From contig NZ_JAPSKE010000021.1 in assembly GCF_031177825.1 (NCBI RefSeq), positions 1 through 64,000 on the forward strand: a stretch of 64,000 nt of DNA, written 5' to 3'. A model generated the notes under the pieces. It was not told the origin of the DNA, did no database searches, and saw nothing but the letters and a program-made list of their open reading frames with translations. Below, in pieces: positions 35,193-43,693 of this stretch (position 1 is its first letter; each line of letters begins with the position of its first letter). The position numbers were made by a program, and so were the translations under genes. Source of the stretch: Paenibacillus sp. Lineage in GTDB: Bacteria; Bacillota; Bacilli; Paenibacillales; YIM-B00363.

Positions 35193-36039
35193 TCTCCTTG
35201 AGCATCTCTTGTTTCCGCCGACGTTTCTGAATCGGGGTAAGCTCGCTCGCAGCGTGGAGGGGAAGACCGTGTTGATCACGGGAGCGAGCTCCGGGATCGG
35301 CGAGCAGCTCGTATACTTGTTATCCGATACGAAGGCGCACCTGATTCTGGTGGCCAGACGAGGAGATAAGCTGCAAGCGATCAAGAACGCCCTTGCGGAG
35401 AGGGAGGCCCGAATCTCCGTCTACGCCGCCGATCTCCGGAACGAGACGGAGATGGAGGCGCTGCTGGACGAGCTTAGGCGGCTGCCGGATGGGGTGGACA
35501 TCGTCGTCAGCAACGCGGGGCATTCCATCCGGCGCCCGATACGGGAATCGCTGGATCGTTACCACGATTTTACGAGAACGATGGCGATCAACTATTTCGC
35601 CCCGGTACGGTTGCTTTTATCGCTCGTCCCGATGCTCGAGAGCAAGCGGGGGCACGTCGTCAACGTCTCGACCGCGAACGCGCTGCTGCTGCCCGTCCCG
35701 AATTGGGCGGCGTATCAAGCTTCGAAGTCGGCGTTCGATACGTGGTTTCGCGCGGCGGCGCCCGAGTGGAATCGAGCGGGGATGTCCGCGACGTCGATCT
35801 ATCCGCCGTTGGTCCGAACGCCGATGATCGCGCCGACCGCGGCGTACCGGAAGGCGCCGGCGATGTCTCCGATGCACGTTGCGAAGTGGATCGGCAAGTC
35901 GATTTACACCCGCAGGAGAACCTTCAGACCTTGGTGGCTGCCGTTCGGGCAAATCGGTTCCGTCCTCTTCCGACGGGGCTGGGAGGCTTCGATTGCGAGT
36001 CTCGGGAAGAAGGAGAGGAACGGACATGATCGTGGGTAA
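35179..36039 (+). CDS. Short-chain dehydrogenase/reductase
   Basis: A 286-residue NAD(P)-dependent oxidoreductase. The cofactor motif TGASSGIG begins at about residue 28, followed by the NAG motif (VVSNAGHS), the Ser of NVSTANAL and the catalytic YQASK. The GTG at 35179, five bases behind AGGAAGGAG, overlaps the helicase end by 14 nt. The next gene, an AMP-forming ligase, overlaps it by 14 nt in turn. That pairing suggests modification of a fatty or aromatic acid; the helicase ahead is probably only a transcriptional neighbour. Confidence 0.88.
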   Translation: MPTYSLLEHLLFPPTFLNRGKLARSVEGKTVLITGASSGIGEQLVYLLSDTKAHLILVARRGDKLQAIKNALAEREARISVYAADLRNETEMEALLDELRRLPDGVDIVVSNAGHSIRRPIRESLDRYHDFTRTMAINYFAPVRLLLSLVPMLESKRGHVVNVSTANALLLPVPNWAAYQASKSAFDTWFRAAAPEWNRAGMSATSIYPPLVRTPMIAPTAAYRKAPAMSPMHVAKWIGKSIYTRRRTFRPWWLPFGQIGSVLFRRGWEASIASLGKKERNGHDRG

Positions 36040-37612
36040 ATTGTTTTACGCGTTGTACGTTATGGGACTCCTATCTCCTGCGGCGTTGTTCCGGTTCGTC
36101 TCGGCGATTTATCGATACGGAATCAACCTAATGGCGCTGCTGTATTTTTCCGCCGGGACTTATGGACGGAACGTCGCGTTAACGGACGAGCAGGAAACCT
36201 TGACCTACGATCGACTTCTTGCGCATGCCGAAGCGCTGGCGGGCTATTTCCGAGATCAATACGGGCTTTCGGCCGGCAAGAAGGTCGGCGTTTGGTGCCG
36301 GAATCATGCCGCTTTCGCGAAGTCGATCTTCGCGGCGTCTTCCGCCGGAGCGGATCTGTACTTCCTGCACGCGGAGATGAGCCGCGCGCAGTTGGACGAC
36401 TTCCTCGCGCGCCGGCCGCTCGATCTCGTCCTCTGCGACGAAGACCGGTGCGCGATGCTGGAAGCGTCCGGTTATGCCGGACCGAGGCTGGCGATCGATC
36501 GTCAGGCGCTGTCGATCATCGAACGCCGGCTCGCCGAAGGCGCGGACGTCCGAGGGCGACGACGACGTTCGTCCGCCGGGAAGCTCGTGCTGCCGACCGG
36601 GGGGACGTCCGGGCAAGCGAAGGAAGCGCCGCATCGCCCGTCCCTGTTGAATTACTTGGACCCTTTCGCGGCGTTCTTGACGCGGCTTCGCATCCGATCG
36701 TATCGAACCGCGTATATCGCCACGCCGCTCTATCACGGGTACGGGATCGCGATGCTTCTCCTATTTTGCGCCTTAGGGAAGACCATGGTCCTCCGACGGG
36801 GCTTCGAGGCGCGGGAAGCGTGTCGGGTCGTATGCGAGCATAAGATCGAAGTCGTCGCCGTCGTCCCCTTGATGCTGCGCAGAATGCTGCAGGCGGCGGA
36901 GGGCGACGAGCTGAGGTCTCTAGCGTGCATCGCCTGCGGCGGCGCGGAGCTTCGTCCGCAGCTGGCGAAGGAGACGATGGAGCGGCTGGGTCCGGCATTG
37001 TACAATTTGTACGGCACTTCGGAGGCGGGGCTCGCCACGATCGCGACTCCGCAGGACGTAAGCGATGCCCCGGCTACGATCGGCAGAAGCATCCCAGGCG
37101 TGCGCCTGCGGATCGCGGACGAGCGGAAGCGGAGCGTGAAGGCCGGAACGATCGGCCGAATGTACGTAAAGAACCGATGGTCCGCTCGGCGGAGTGGAGC
37201 GGATGCCTGGATCGATACCGGCGATCTGGGCGTTCGGGACGGGCGGGGGCTGTTCTACTTATGCGGAAGAGCGGACAGCATGATCGTATCCGGCGGGGAG
37301 AACGTCTATCCGATCGAGGTAGAGCAGGCGATCCTCGAGCACCCTCAGGTAGAGGACGCGGCCGTCGTCGGCGTCCAAGACGAAGCGTACGGGCAACGAT
37401 TGCGCGCGTTCGTATCGATGACCCCGCAGGCAAGCGCGACGAAGGACGAGCTTTCCGAGTGGCTCCGCACTCGATTGGCCCGATACCAAATGCCGAGGGA
37501 CATCGTATTGGTGGACCGATTGCCGTATACTCCCTTGGGCAAGCTGGACCGGAAACGGTTAACGGCGGATTTCGGGATTGGCGTCCAGGATCGCTTCGGA
37601 GCACTCCGATAA
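36026..37612 (+). CDS. AMP-forming acyl-CoA synthetase/ligase
   Basis: A 528-residue member of the ANL superfamily. P-loop LPTGGTSGQAKEA (altered from the usual TSGTTGxPK), YGTSEAG (A5), DTGDLG (A7), and the final Lys in YTPLGKLDRKRL (A10) are present. The N-terminal 35 residues are hydrophobic (LFYALYVMGLLSPAALFRFV), so it may bind the membrane. It activates a carboxylic acid as acyl-AMP and then thioester; the acid is unknown. The ATG at 36026 has GGAGAGG upstream. Its 3' end overlaps the convergent nucleotidyltransferase gene by 54 bp. Confidence 0.9.
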   Translation: MIVGKLFYALYVMGLLSPAALFRFVSAIYRYGINLMALLYFSAGTYGRNVALTDEQETLTYDRLLAHAEALAGYFRDQYGLSAGKKVGVWCRNHAAFAKSIFAASSAGADLYFLHAEMSRAQLDDFLARRPLDLVLCDEDRCAMLEASGYAGPRLAIDRQALSIIERRLAEGADVRGRRRRSSAGKLVLPTGGTSGQAKEAPHRPSLLNYLDPFAAFLTRLRIRSYRTAYIATPLYHGYGIAMLLLFCALGKTMVLRRGFEAREACRVVCEHKIEVVAVVPLMLRRMLQAAEGDELRSLACIACGGAELRPQLAKETMERLGPALYNLYGTSEAGLATIATPQDVSDAPATIGRSIPGVRLRIADERKRSVKAGTIGRMYVKNRWSARRSGADAWIDTGDLGVRDGRGLFYLCGRADSMIVSGGENVYPIEVEQAILEHPQVEDAAVVGVQDEAYGQRLRAFVSMTPQASATKDELSEWLRTRLARYQMPRDIVLVDRLPYTPLGKLDRKRLTADFGIGVQDRFGALR

Positions 37613-38596
37613 TCTAGTCAGGAACCGAAGCCCTTCTTCCGCGCGACGCAGCAGCGCGTCCGTGGAGTCGATGCCCAGATCCGACGCCAGCGAGTCGAAG
37701 GCGGGGGTAAGGGCAAGGTGCACTTCCGGAGCGTCGACCGCAAAGATCTTGTGGCAGCGGCAGAACGTGACCAAGATCCAAAAGACGGCCTCGCGGTGGT
37801 TGCCGGCCCGAATGAGATCCCGGCTTCCGTCGATCGCGATCGGCCGCGCCGCGGCGGCGATATCGCTGCTGAAGAAGAACGTCGACTTCGCGCGGGCTGC
37901 CGCGGCGTCGAACGTGCGGGCAAGCTCGTCAAGATGATGTTCGACGCGTTGCGCCGACAGCCGCTCGCAGCCGAGCAACCGCAACAGCTCCGGGTATATA
38001 TCAAGGAAGCCGTACGTTTCAAGCACTTCGCGAGCGGCCAAGTAACGGAGCCGCACCGTCGGATTACGGAGCGCGGCCGCAAGCAGAACGTGTGCGGTCA
38101 CGCCGGTCGGGAACACCCACGACATCACTTGATCGTGCCGCGGCGCGGTCGGGTCGATGGCCCGCAGTCCGTCTTCGACCCGCTTCCTTGCGTTCTCGCA
38201 GCGGCGGCTCGCCCACGTCCGTTCCGCGAAGCGTCGGGACACCTCCGCTTGCAGGGCGCTTAGCTGCCCGGTAGGATCCGCAAGTATCGTATCCGTGCGG
38301 AAGCTACCCGCAAGGTGGTAGGAGGCTAAGACCTCTTCGGCCGAGACGTACAGATTCCAAGGCAAATACGTGATTTCCAACAAGGCGCCGCGGTAGACGA
38401 GTTTGCCGAGCTTGGGCGGGGCTTCGTCCGCTGCCGTAACGATCACGACATCGAGATCGGAGGTCGGAGACATTGGCGTTTCATCCGGAAGTCCGATCGT
38501 CGACCCGCTCATATACGCACCCATAAACCCGGCTTCTTTACCGGCGTACTCCCGAACCCACGCCGCCGCCGCCGCTCTTGCCGATCCGACGTTCAT
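37559..38596 (-). CDS. Nucleotidyltransferase-fold protein
   Basis: A 345-residue protein. Residues about 29-55 hold the DNA polymerase-beta-like nucleotidyltransferase signature, a GS motif (YMSGSTIG) followed by SDLDVVIV with the two metal aspartates. The rest is helical and resembles the C-terminal part of aminoglycoside-nucleotidyltransferase-like proteins. The ATG at 38596 is preceded by a run of Gs. The open frame extends to 39067, but that part is antisense to the phosphodiesterase gene. Substrate unknown. Confidence 0.75.
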   Translation of the reverse strand: MNVGSARAAAAAWVREYAGKEAGFMGAYMSGSTIGLPDETPMSPTSDLDVVIVTAADEAPPKLGKLVYRGALLEITYLPWNLYVSAEEVLASYHLAGSFRTDTILADPTGQLSALQAEVSRRFAERTWASRRCENARKRVEDGLRAIDPTAPRHDQVMSWVFPTGVTAHVLLAAALRNPTVRLRYLAAREVLETYGFLDIYPELLRLLGCERLSAQRVEHHLDELARTFDAAAARAKSTFFFSSDIAAAARPIAIDGSRDLIRAGNHREAVFWILVTFCRCHKIFAVDAPEVHLALTPAFDSLASDLGIDSTDALLRRAEEGLRFLTRLSECSEAILDANPEIRR

Positions 38597-38657
38597 TGTC
38601 GTCCCCCCGTTAGTCGAGTGTAGTTCGAGTATACTAGAGAAGAGGGGGGAGATGAAG

Positions 38658-39629
38658 ATGTTCCGAAGGTTTCTTAAAGGGTTCGCGATTTTCCTCCTGA
38701 TGTTCATCGGTTTCCTATATTTCAACAACAGCTCCCTGTGTATGAAAACCGACGGGGAAGCGCCGTTCTCGTTGGCGCACCGGGGGATGGCGCAGACGTT
38801 CCCGATGGAAGGCATTACGGGAGATGCTTGTACGGCCGAGCGCATCCATGAACCGGAGCATCCGTATCTGGAAAATACGATCCCTTCGATGGAAGCGGCA
38901 TTCCGAGCGGGAGCGGACATCGTCGAATTCGACGTGCAGCCGACGACGGACGGACGGTTCGCGGTGTTCCACGATTGGACGTTGGAGTGCAGGACGGACG
39001 GCGTCGGAGCGACGAGAGAACATACGATGGAAGAACTGAAGCGGCTGGATATCGGGTATGGGTACACGGCCGACGGCGGGAAGACGTATCCGTTCCGAGG
39101 GACGGGCGTCGGTCTGATGCCTGCGTTGGACGAAGTATGGGCTCGGTTCCCGGAGCAGTCGTTCTTGCTTCATGTCAAGAGCAACGACGGGGAGGAAGGG
39201 GTTCGACTGGCAGGGATATTGTCCGCGCTGCCTGCCGAGCGTAGGGAGCGGCTCGCGGTATACGGAGGCGACGAACCGATCGCCGAGCTTCGTCGACTCG
39301 TTCCCGATCTCCGGACGATGTCGATGGCGACGATGAAGCGCTGCTTGATTCCTTACTTGGCCGTCGGTTGGACCGGGTATGTGCCAGTCGCCTGCCATGG
39401 GACCCAATTGCATCTCCCGGAGAAGATCGCTCCCTGGCTATGGGGCTTTCCGGAGACGTTCGTCCGGCGGATGGAGGAGGCCGACACGCGGGTCGTCCTT
39501 GTCGCGGGCGACGGCGCATGGTCGGAGGGCTTCGACGATCCGCAAGCGGTCGAGCGCCTTCCGAAGCGGTACCGCGGCTTCGTGTGGACGAATCGGATCG
39601 ATCTCATAGGCCCTTACTTGGAAAAGTGA
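38658..39629 (+). CDS. Glycerophosphodiester phosphodiesterase, membrane-anchored
   Basis: A 323-residue GDPD-family enzyme with an N-terminal membrane helix (about 7-24) and an extracytoplasmic TIM barrel. The active site is visible as LAHRGM, ENT, the metal pair in EFDVQPTTDG and the His in VFHDW. It cleaves glycerophosphodiesters (phospholipid head groups, teichoic-acid fragments) to glycerol-3-phosphate and an alcohol. Start ATG 38658, six bases after GGGGGGAG; the earlier ATG at 38652 touches the ribosome site. It is divergent from the nucleotidyltransferase gene with about 60 bp between, including TATACT at 38630. Confidence 0.9.
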   Translation: MFRRFLKGFAIFLLMFIGFLYFNNSSLCMKTDGEAPFSLAHRGMAQTFPMEGITGDACTAERIHEPEHPYLENTIPSMEAAFRAGADIVEFDVQPTTDGRFAVFHDWTLECRTDGVGATREHTMEELKRLDIGYGYTADGGKTYPFRGTGVGLMPALDEVWARFPEQSFLLHVKSNDGEEGVRLAGILSALPAERRERLAVYGGDEPIAELRRLVPDLRTMSMATMKRCLIPYLAVGWTGYVPVACHGTQLHLPEKIAPWLWGFPETFVRRMEEADTRVVLVAGDGAWSEGFDDPQAVERLPKRYRGFVWTNRIDLIGPYLEK

Positions 39630-39723
39630 ATCCATCCCTGGTTCCCTCGGATCGTCTGAACGGTATGCCGGAGGCGGCGATTCATTGCGGGCGTGTTACA
39701 ACCTAAAAGCTTCAACCCTAAGG

Positions 39724-39747
39724 ACTCGTCGCAAGACGAGTTTTTCT
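39724..39747 (+). terminator. Terminator after the phosphodiesterase gene
   Basis: ACTCGTC (39724-39730), GCAA loop, GACGAGT (39735-39741), then TTTTC. Confidence 0.75.
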
Positions 39748-39763
39748 TATGCCGAAATAATGT

Positions 39764-39818
39764 TTGACAATCGGGCGAAAAGGAAATATTGTAATAGTGC
39801 ACTAGTGCAATAGTGCAC
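39764..39818 (+). promoter_or_regulatory. Promoter with three tandem TAGTGCAM repeats (GntR operator)
   Basis: TTGACA (39764-39769), 17 bases, TATTGT (39787-39792). Immediately downstream are three consecutive 8-bp units, TAGTGCAC (39795-39802), TAGTGCAA (39803-39810) and TAGTGCAC (39811-39818), each containing or nearly containing the palindrome GTGCAC. The position over the transcript start, next to a YtrA-type GntR gene, indicates an autorepressor operator. Confidence 0.75.
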
Positions 39819-39843
39819 TGGATTGCGAAGGGAGGGTCGCAAC

Positions 39844-40221
39844 GTGCAGTTGAATTTCAACAGCCCGAAACCCATTTATTTGCAAATGGTCGACGAAGTC
39901 AAGAAAGCGCTGGCCAGAGGAGAGCTCTCGCCAGGCGATAAGATTCCTTCCCACAAAGAGCAAGCGCAGATGTCGCAAGTGAATCCCAATACGGTGCAGA
40001 GGGCGTATCAAGAGATGGAGCGGGAAGGTCTCACGGAGACGCTGCGAGGGCAGGGCACCTTCATCCGGAACGACCCTGCGTTGCTGGCGAGAATTCGTTC
40101 GGAGATGGCCGCTCAGGCCGTACAACATTTCATCGACGAAATGCGCGGGCTAGGGATCGAACCGAACGAGACGGAGCGGCTGCTGCGCGAGCGATTATAC
40201 AAGGGGAACGAGGAGGTGTAG
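39844..40221 (+). CDS. GntR-family repressor, YtrA subfamily
   Basis: A 125-residue protein with an N-terminal winged helix (PIYLQMVDEVKKALARGELS and SQVNPNTVQRAYQEMEREGL) and a short helical dimerisation tail, the size of YtrA-type regulators. In Bacillus, YtrA represses a cell-envelope-stress ABC operon of which it is the first gene; the arrangement is the same here. The GTG start at 39844 is eight bases from AAGGGAGG; the TTG at 39823 lies before this site. The ligand is unknown, but cell-wall antibiotics induce the Bacillus relative. Confidence 0.9.
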   Translation: MQLNFNSPKPIYLQMVDEVKKALARGELSPGDKIPSHKEQAQMSQVNPNTVQRAYQEMEREGLTETLRGQGTFIRNDPALLARIRSEMAAQAVQHFIDEMRGLGIEPNETERLLRERLYKGNEEV

Positions 40222-40224
40222 ACG

Positions 40225-40938
40225 ATGTCGAACGACATCCGCGAGCATATCGTCGAATGCAAAGGGATACATAAGCGGTACTTATTGAAGCATGCCGTGA
40301 ACGGAATCGATCTTCAAATCAGGAGGGGCAGCATCGTCGGGCTGCTAGGGCCGAACGGCAGCGGAAAGTCGACGTTGCTCAAGATGATGGCGGGACTGAT
40401 CTACCCGACCTCCGGGTCGATTCTAGTGAACGGGCGGGAGCCGGACGTGCGCAACAAGAGTCGAATCGCGTACTTACCGGAGATCGACTATTTGTACGGT
40501 TGGATGACGGTCGCCGAGACGCTTCGATTTCTGTCCGGCTTCTATGACGATTGGCAGGAGGAGAAGGCGGCGGAGATGCTGTGGACGATGGAGCTGGACG
40601 GCAATCAGAAGGTGCGCAATCTATCGAAGGGCTTGCGCGCGAGGCTGAAGCTGATCGCAGCGTTCTCGCGGTCCGCGCCGCTCATCCTGCTCGACGAGCC
40701 GTTCTCCGGCATCGACCCTTCTTCGCGCGCGAAGATCATCCGTTCGATCATTCAGCAATTCGATGCGGCGGAGCAGACGATCATTCTGTCGACGCATTCC
40801 TTGAACGAAGCGGAGCCGATGTTCGACGACGTCGTCTTCCTGCAACAGGGCCAAGTCATCATGAACGACACGGCGGAACATTTGCGATCCGAATACGGTT
40901 GTTCTCTGGAAAACATCTGGGAGAAGGTGTACGAATAG
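40225..40938 (+). CDS. ABC exporter ATP-binding protein (YtrB-like)
   Basis: A 237-residue ATPase with Walker A GPNGSGKST (about 40), a signature LSKGL, Walker B ILLDEP and a H-loop STHS. It starts 3 nt after the GntR stop, and its own stop is directly followed by the ATG of the permease, so the three genes are tightly linked. It should pair with the permease at 40939-41682. Confidence 0.92.
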   Translation: MSNDIREHIVECKGIHKRYLLKHAVNGIDLQIRRGSIVGLLGPNGSGKSTLLKMMAGLIYPTSGSILVNGREPDVRNKSRIAYLPEIDYLYGWMTVAETLRFLSGFYDDWQEEKAAEMLWTMELDGNQKVRNLSKGLRARLKLIAAFSRSAPLILLDEPFSGIDPSSRAKIIRSIIQQFDAAEQTIILSTHSLNEAEPMFDDVVFLQQGQVIMNDTAEHLRSEYGCSLENIWEKVYE

Positions 40939-41682
40939 ATGGGATTCCGTAATTTATTTCTTAAAGAATGCAAGGGGGTCCTCCCGCTATTCGCCGTGTT
41001 GTCCGGGGCGACGGTGCTGTGGCATCTCTTCATCCTGTACAAGGGCCAGGGCTGGGAGGAAGACGTGACCTTCGTGTTGTCGTTGGTCGTGCCGTTCCTG
41101 ACGGTATCGGCGATGGCGATCGGCGCGGGATACTACCAGCTTCACACCGAGTGGAAGTCGAACTCGATCTACTTGCTCCTCTCCTTGCCGATTCGAGGGT
41201 GGAAGGTGCTGACGGCGAAGCTGGTTGCAGTCTTGTCGCTGCTGCTCCTCACGATCTTATGCGTTGGCGTCAGCTTCGCGCTCATCTTGCTGCGTCTGAA
41301 GCGGGGCGAGATCAGCGGCAGCGAGGAGTGGCAAGAGATCATGCCGGCGCTGCTGAACCTAACGTTCAACAGCTTCTGGATGTATTGCCTAACGGTGACG
41401 CTCCTCGTCTTAATCATTCAGTTCGCGTATTTGTGCGGGCAGCTCGTGACGAAATTCAAATGGGCGGTTATTCTTGCCGCAGGCTTCGCAGCGATGTATG
41501 TCGTCTTCCGGGTAAGCCCGATCTTGTCGGGCTTGCTGTCCTGGATGCCCGAATTGTTTTATGGCGGAATCGATTTCGACGCGCTGTATTTGCACTCCGG
41601 ACCTTTCCTCGTGCTCTTGCTCCTGTGCGGGGCGTTCTTGTGGCTGAACGGGTATATTTTCGAACAAGAGGTGGAGGTATGA
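40939..41682 (+). CDS. ABC-2-type permease (first exporter of the operon)
   Basis: A 247-residue membrane protein with six hydrophobic segments, for example LPLFAVLSGATVLWHLFIL and LLSLLLLTILCVGVSFALIL. It starts with no gap after the ATPase stop, and its stop overlaps the region around the next start. Probably the membrane part of the YtrB-like exporter. Confidence 0.85.
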   Translation: MGFRNLFLKECKGVLPLFAVLSGATVLWHLFILYKGQGWEEDVTFVLSLVVPFLTVSAMAIGAGYYQLHTEWKSNSIYLLLSLPIRGWKVLTAKLVAVLSLLLLTILCVGVSFALILLRLKRGEISGSEEWQEIMPALLNLTFNSFWMYCLTVTLLVLIIQFAYLCGQLVTKFKWAVILAAGFAAMYVVFRVSPILSGLLSWMPELFYGGIDFDALYLHSGPFLVLLLLCGAFLWLNGYIFEQEVEV

Positions 41683-41684
41683 GG

Positions 41685-42746
41685 ATGACGTTCCGGAAAA
41701 AGAGACTCGTAATCCTATCCTCGGTCGCCGTCCTATTCTGCCTCTTGGTCTTGGATCTCTGGGTCAAAAAAGAAGAAATGTTCGAAGCGTTCGGCAGTCA
41801 ATTCCTTCATGCGGCGAAGACGAACGCATATGACGAGGCGCATCGGGACGTTACCGTCGCGGCGGAGCGGCAGCTTACGATCGACGGCCAAGGTGTCAAG
41901 GAAGTGCTTCTTGCCGGCGACCGGGGGAAGATCTCCGTGCGACGGGCGGAGGCTAGTCAGATCGAGCTGCGTTACACGGTAACCGCCGTCGGGAGGAACG
42001 AAGCGTCGGCCAAAGAGAGGGCGGAAGACGCTGCGGTCGAGGAGAAGGTCGAGGCGGGGCGGCTGACGTTGACGCCTTCGGCGGAATCCGATGCCGTCAC
42101 GATCGATTACGTCCTCTCGATCCCGGACGGTACCAAGCTGCGGGTGGAGAGCGAGGACGGCTCGATCGATATCCGCGGTACGACGGGGGACGTCGAGGTG
42201 ACGTCGGTTCGGGGCAAGGCGGACGTCGTCGACGTCGTCGGACAGGTCTCGGCGAAGGCCGTCAACGGTCACGCGTACCTCGCCGACGTTCGGGGGAACG
42301 TCGATCTCTCCAACGAATACGGGAGCGCTACGATCGAATCTGTGGAGGGCGCCGTAACGCTCGGCAGTCGATCCGGCGACACGTACCTGTCGCGAATCGA
42401 AGGAGCAGTCTCGGGCAATGTGAACGGCGGCTCCGTTCGCTTCGACGAAATTTCGGGGCCGGTCGCGGTGACCGGCACGGAAGCCGCGCTTCGGCTGGAA
42501 CGAATTCGGAACGACGTACGTCTCGACGCCGAATCGGGGCAAATCCGGTTGATCTTGTCGGAAGCGGAAGGGTATGCCGTGAACGCAACCGTCATCGACG
42601 GATGGATCCAAGCTCCCCCTTCTTTACCCGTCGAGGCGGATCCGGCCGGGACGCACGAAGCCCGGGCGCAAGGCGTCGTGGGAAGCGGCGCGTGGAACAT
42701 GGACGTCCGAGCGGTGTCGACCGACGTTGTCATTCACGTAAAATAA
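41685..42746 (+). CDS. DUF4097 beta-repeat protein with N-terminal membrane anchor
   Basis: A 353-residue protein. A hydrophobic helix (about 6-25, RLVILSSVAVLFCLLVLDLW) is followed by an outside domain made of short beta-strand repeats (DGSIDIRGTTGDVEVTSVRG and similar), a DUF4097/putative adhesin beta-solenoid. GGAGG is seven bases before the ATG at 41685, and an ATG at 41679 is too close to it. DUF4097 proteins often accompany bacitracin-type stress exporters (LiaG-like); here it sits between two exporter pairs. Confidence 0.83.
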   Translation: MTFRKKRLVILSSVAVLFCLLVLDLWVKKEEMFEAFGSQFLHAAKTNAYDEAHRDVTVAAERQLTIDGQGVKEVLLAGDRGKISVRRAEASQIELRYTVTAVGRNEASAKERAEDAAVEEKVEAGRLTLTPSAESDAVTIDYVLSIPDGTKLRVESEDGSIDIRGTTGDVEVTSVRGKADVVDVVGQVSAKAVNGHAYLADVRGNVDLSNEYGSATIESVEGAVTLGSRSGDTYLSRIEGAVSGNVNGGSVRFDEISGPVAVTGTEAALRLERIRNDVRLDAESGQIRLILSEAEGYAVNATVIDGWIQAPPSLPVEADPAGTHEARAQGVVGSGAWNMDVRAVSTDVVIHVK

Positions 42747-42763
42747 AGGAGGTTCAACCGGCG

Positions 42764-43693
42764 ATGAGCGATGCTCCCGTAGTAAGTCTTCGCAACGTAA
42801 CCAAAAAAATCGGACGCTCGACGATCGTGGAGGATTTGACCTTCGACGTCCCTCAAGGAGAAATCTTCGGCTTCCTAGGACCGAACGGAGCGGGCAAGAC
42901 GACGACGATCCGGATGATGGTCGGATTAATGTCGATTACGAAGGGCGATATTTTCATTAAGGGGAAGAACATCAAGACCGAGTTCGAGCAGGCGATTCGT
43001 CACGTCGGCGCCATCGTGGAAAATCCGGAGCTGTACAAATATCTAACCGGTTATCAGAATCTGATTCACTACTCGCGCATGATTCCCGGCGTGCCGAAGG
43101 AACGCATCGACGAAGTCGTCAAGCTGGTCAAGCTGGAAAATCGGATTCACGACAAGGTGAAAAAATATTCTCTCGGCATGCGACAGCGGCTTGGCGTCGC
43201 GCAAGCGCTGCTTCACCGGCCGTCGTTGCTCATTCTCGACGAACCGACGAACGGCTTGGACCCCGCCGGCATTCGCGAGCTTCGCGACTATTTACGCTAC
43301 TTGACCCGGACGGAAGGGATCACGGTCGTCGTCTCCAGCCATCTGTTATCCGAGATGGAGCTGATGTGCGACCGGATCGCCGTCATTAAACGAGGCCGGT
43401 TGGTCGATGTGAAGCGAATCCAAGATTTCATGGAGTCCGGCGATGCGGCGCAGACGTATGTCATCGAGACGACCGCCGCCGAATCGATGCTGGCGGCGGT
43501 AAGCGAGATGTACGGGATTCGCGAGCGACGGATCGTGCCGGAGGGCGTGGAAGTCGTCACGGAGCGCGAACGAATTCCGGATCTCGTGGCGCATCTCGCG
43601 CGTACGGAGCTCCCGATCTATGGGGTGCGCGTCTTGCGCCAGTCGCTCGAGGATCGATTCTTGGAGATGACGGGGGGAGAAAAGATTGGGTAA
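42764..43693 (+). CDS. ABC exporter ATP-binding protein, BcrA-like
   Basis: A 309-residue ATPase with Walker A GPNGAGKTT, signature YSLGMRQRLG, Walker B LLILDEPTNGLDP and H-loop SSHLLSE. The 80-residue C-terminal extension is typical of BcrA-type lantibiotic and bacitracin exporters. Strong ribosome site AAAGGAGGT. It overlaps the following permease gene by 8 nt and forms a second exporter pair with it. Confidence 0.92.
   Translation: MSDAPVVSLRNVTKKIGRSTIVEDLTFDVPQGEIFGFLGPNGAGKTTTIRMMVGLMSITKGDIFIKGKNIKTEFEQAIRHVGAIVENPELYKYLTGYQNLIHYSRMIPGVPKERIDEVVKLVKLENRIHDKVKKYSLGMRQRLGVAQALLHRPSLLILDEPTNGLDPAGIRELRDYLRYLTRTEGITVVVSSHLLSEMELMCDRIAVIKRGRLVDVKRIQDFMESGDAAQTYVIETTAAESMLAAVSEMYGIRERRIVPEGVEVVTERERIPDLVAHLARTELPIYGVRVLRQSLEDRFLEMTGGEKIG

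Noticed and set aside
38403..38657. Upstream extension of the phosphodiesterase frame to 38403.
   Set aside because: It is antisense to the nucleotidyltransferase gene and has no ribosome site, and the enzyme begins with a proper membrane helix at 38658.
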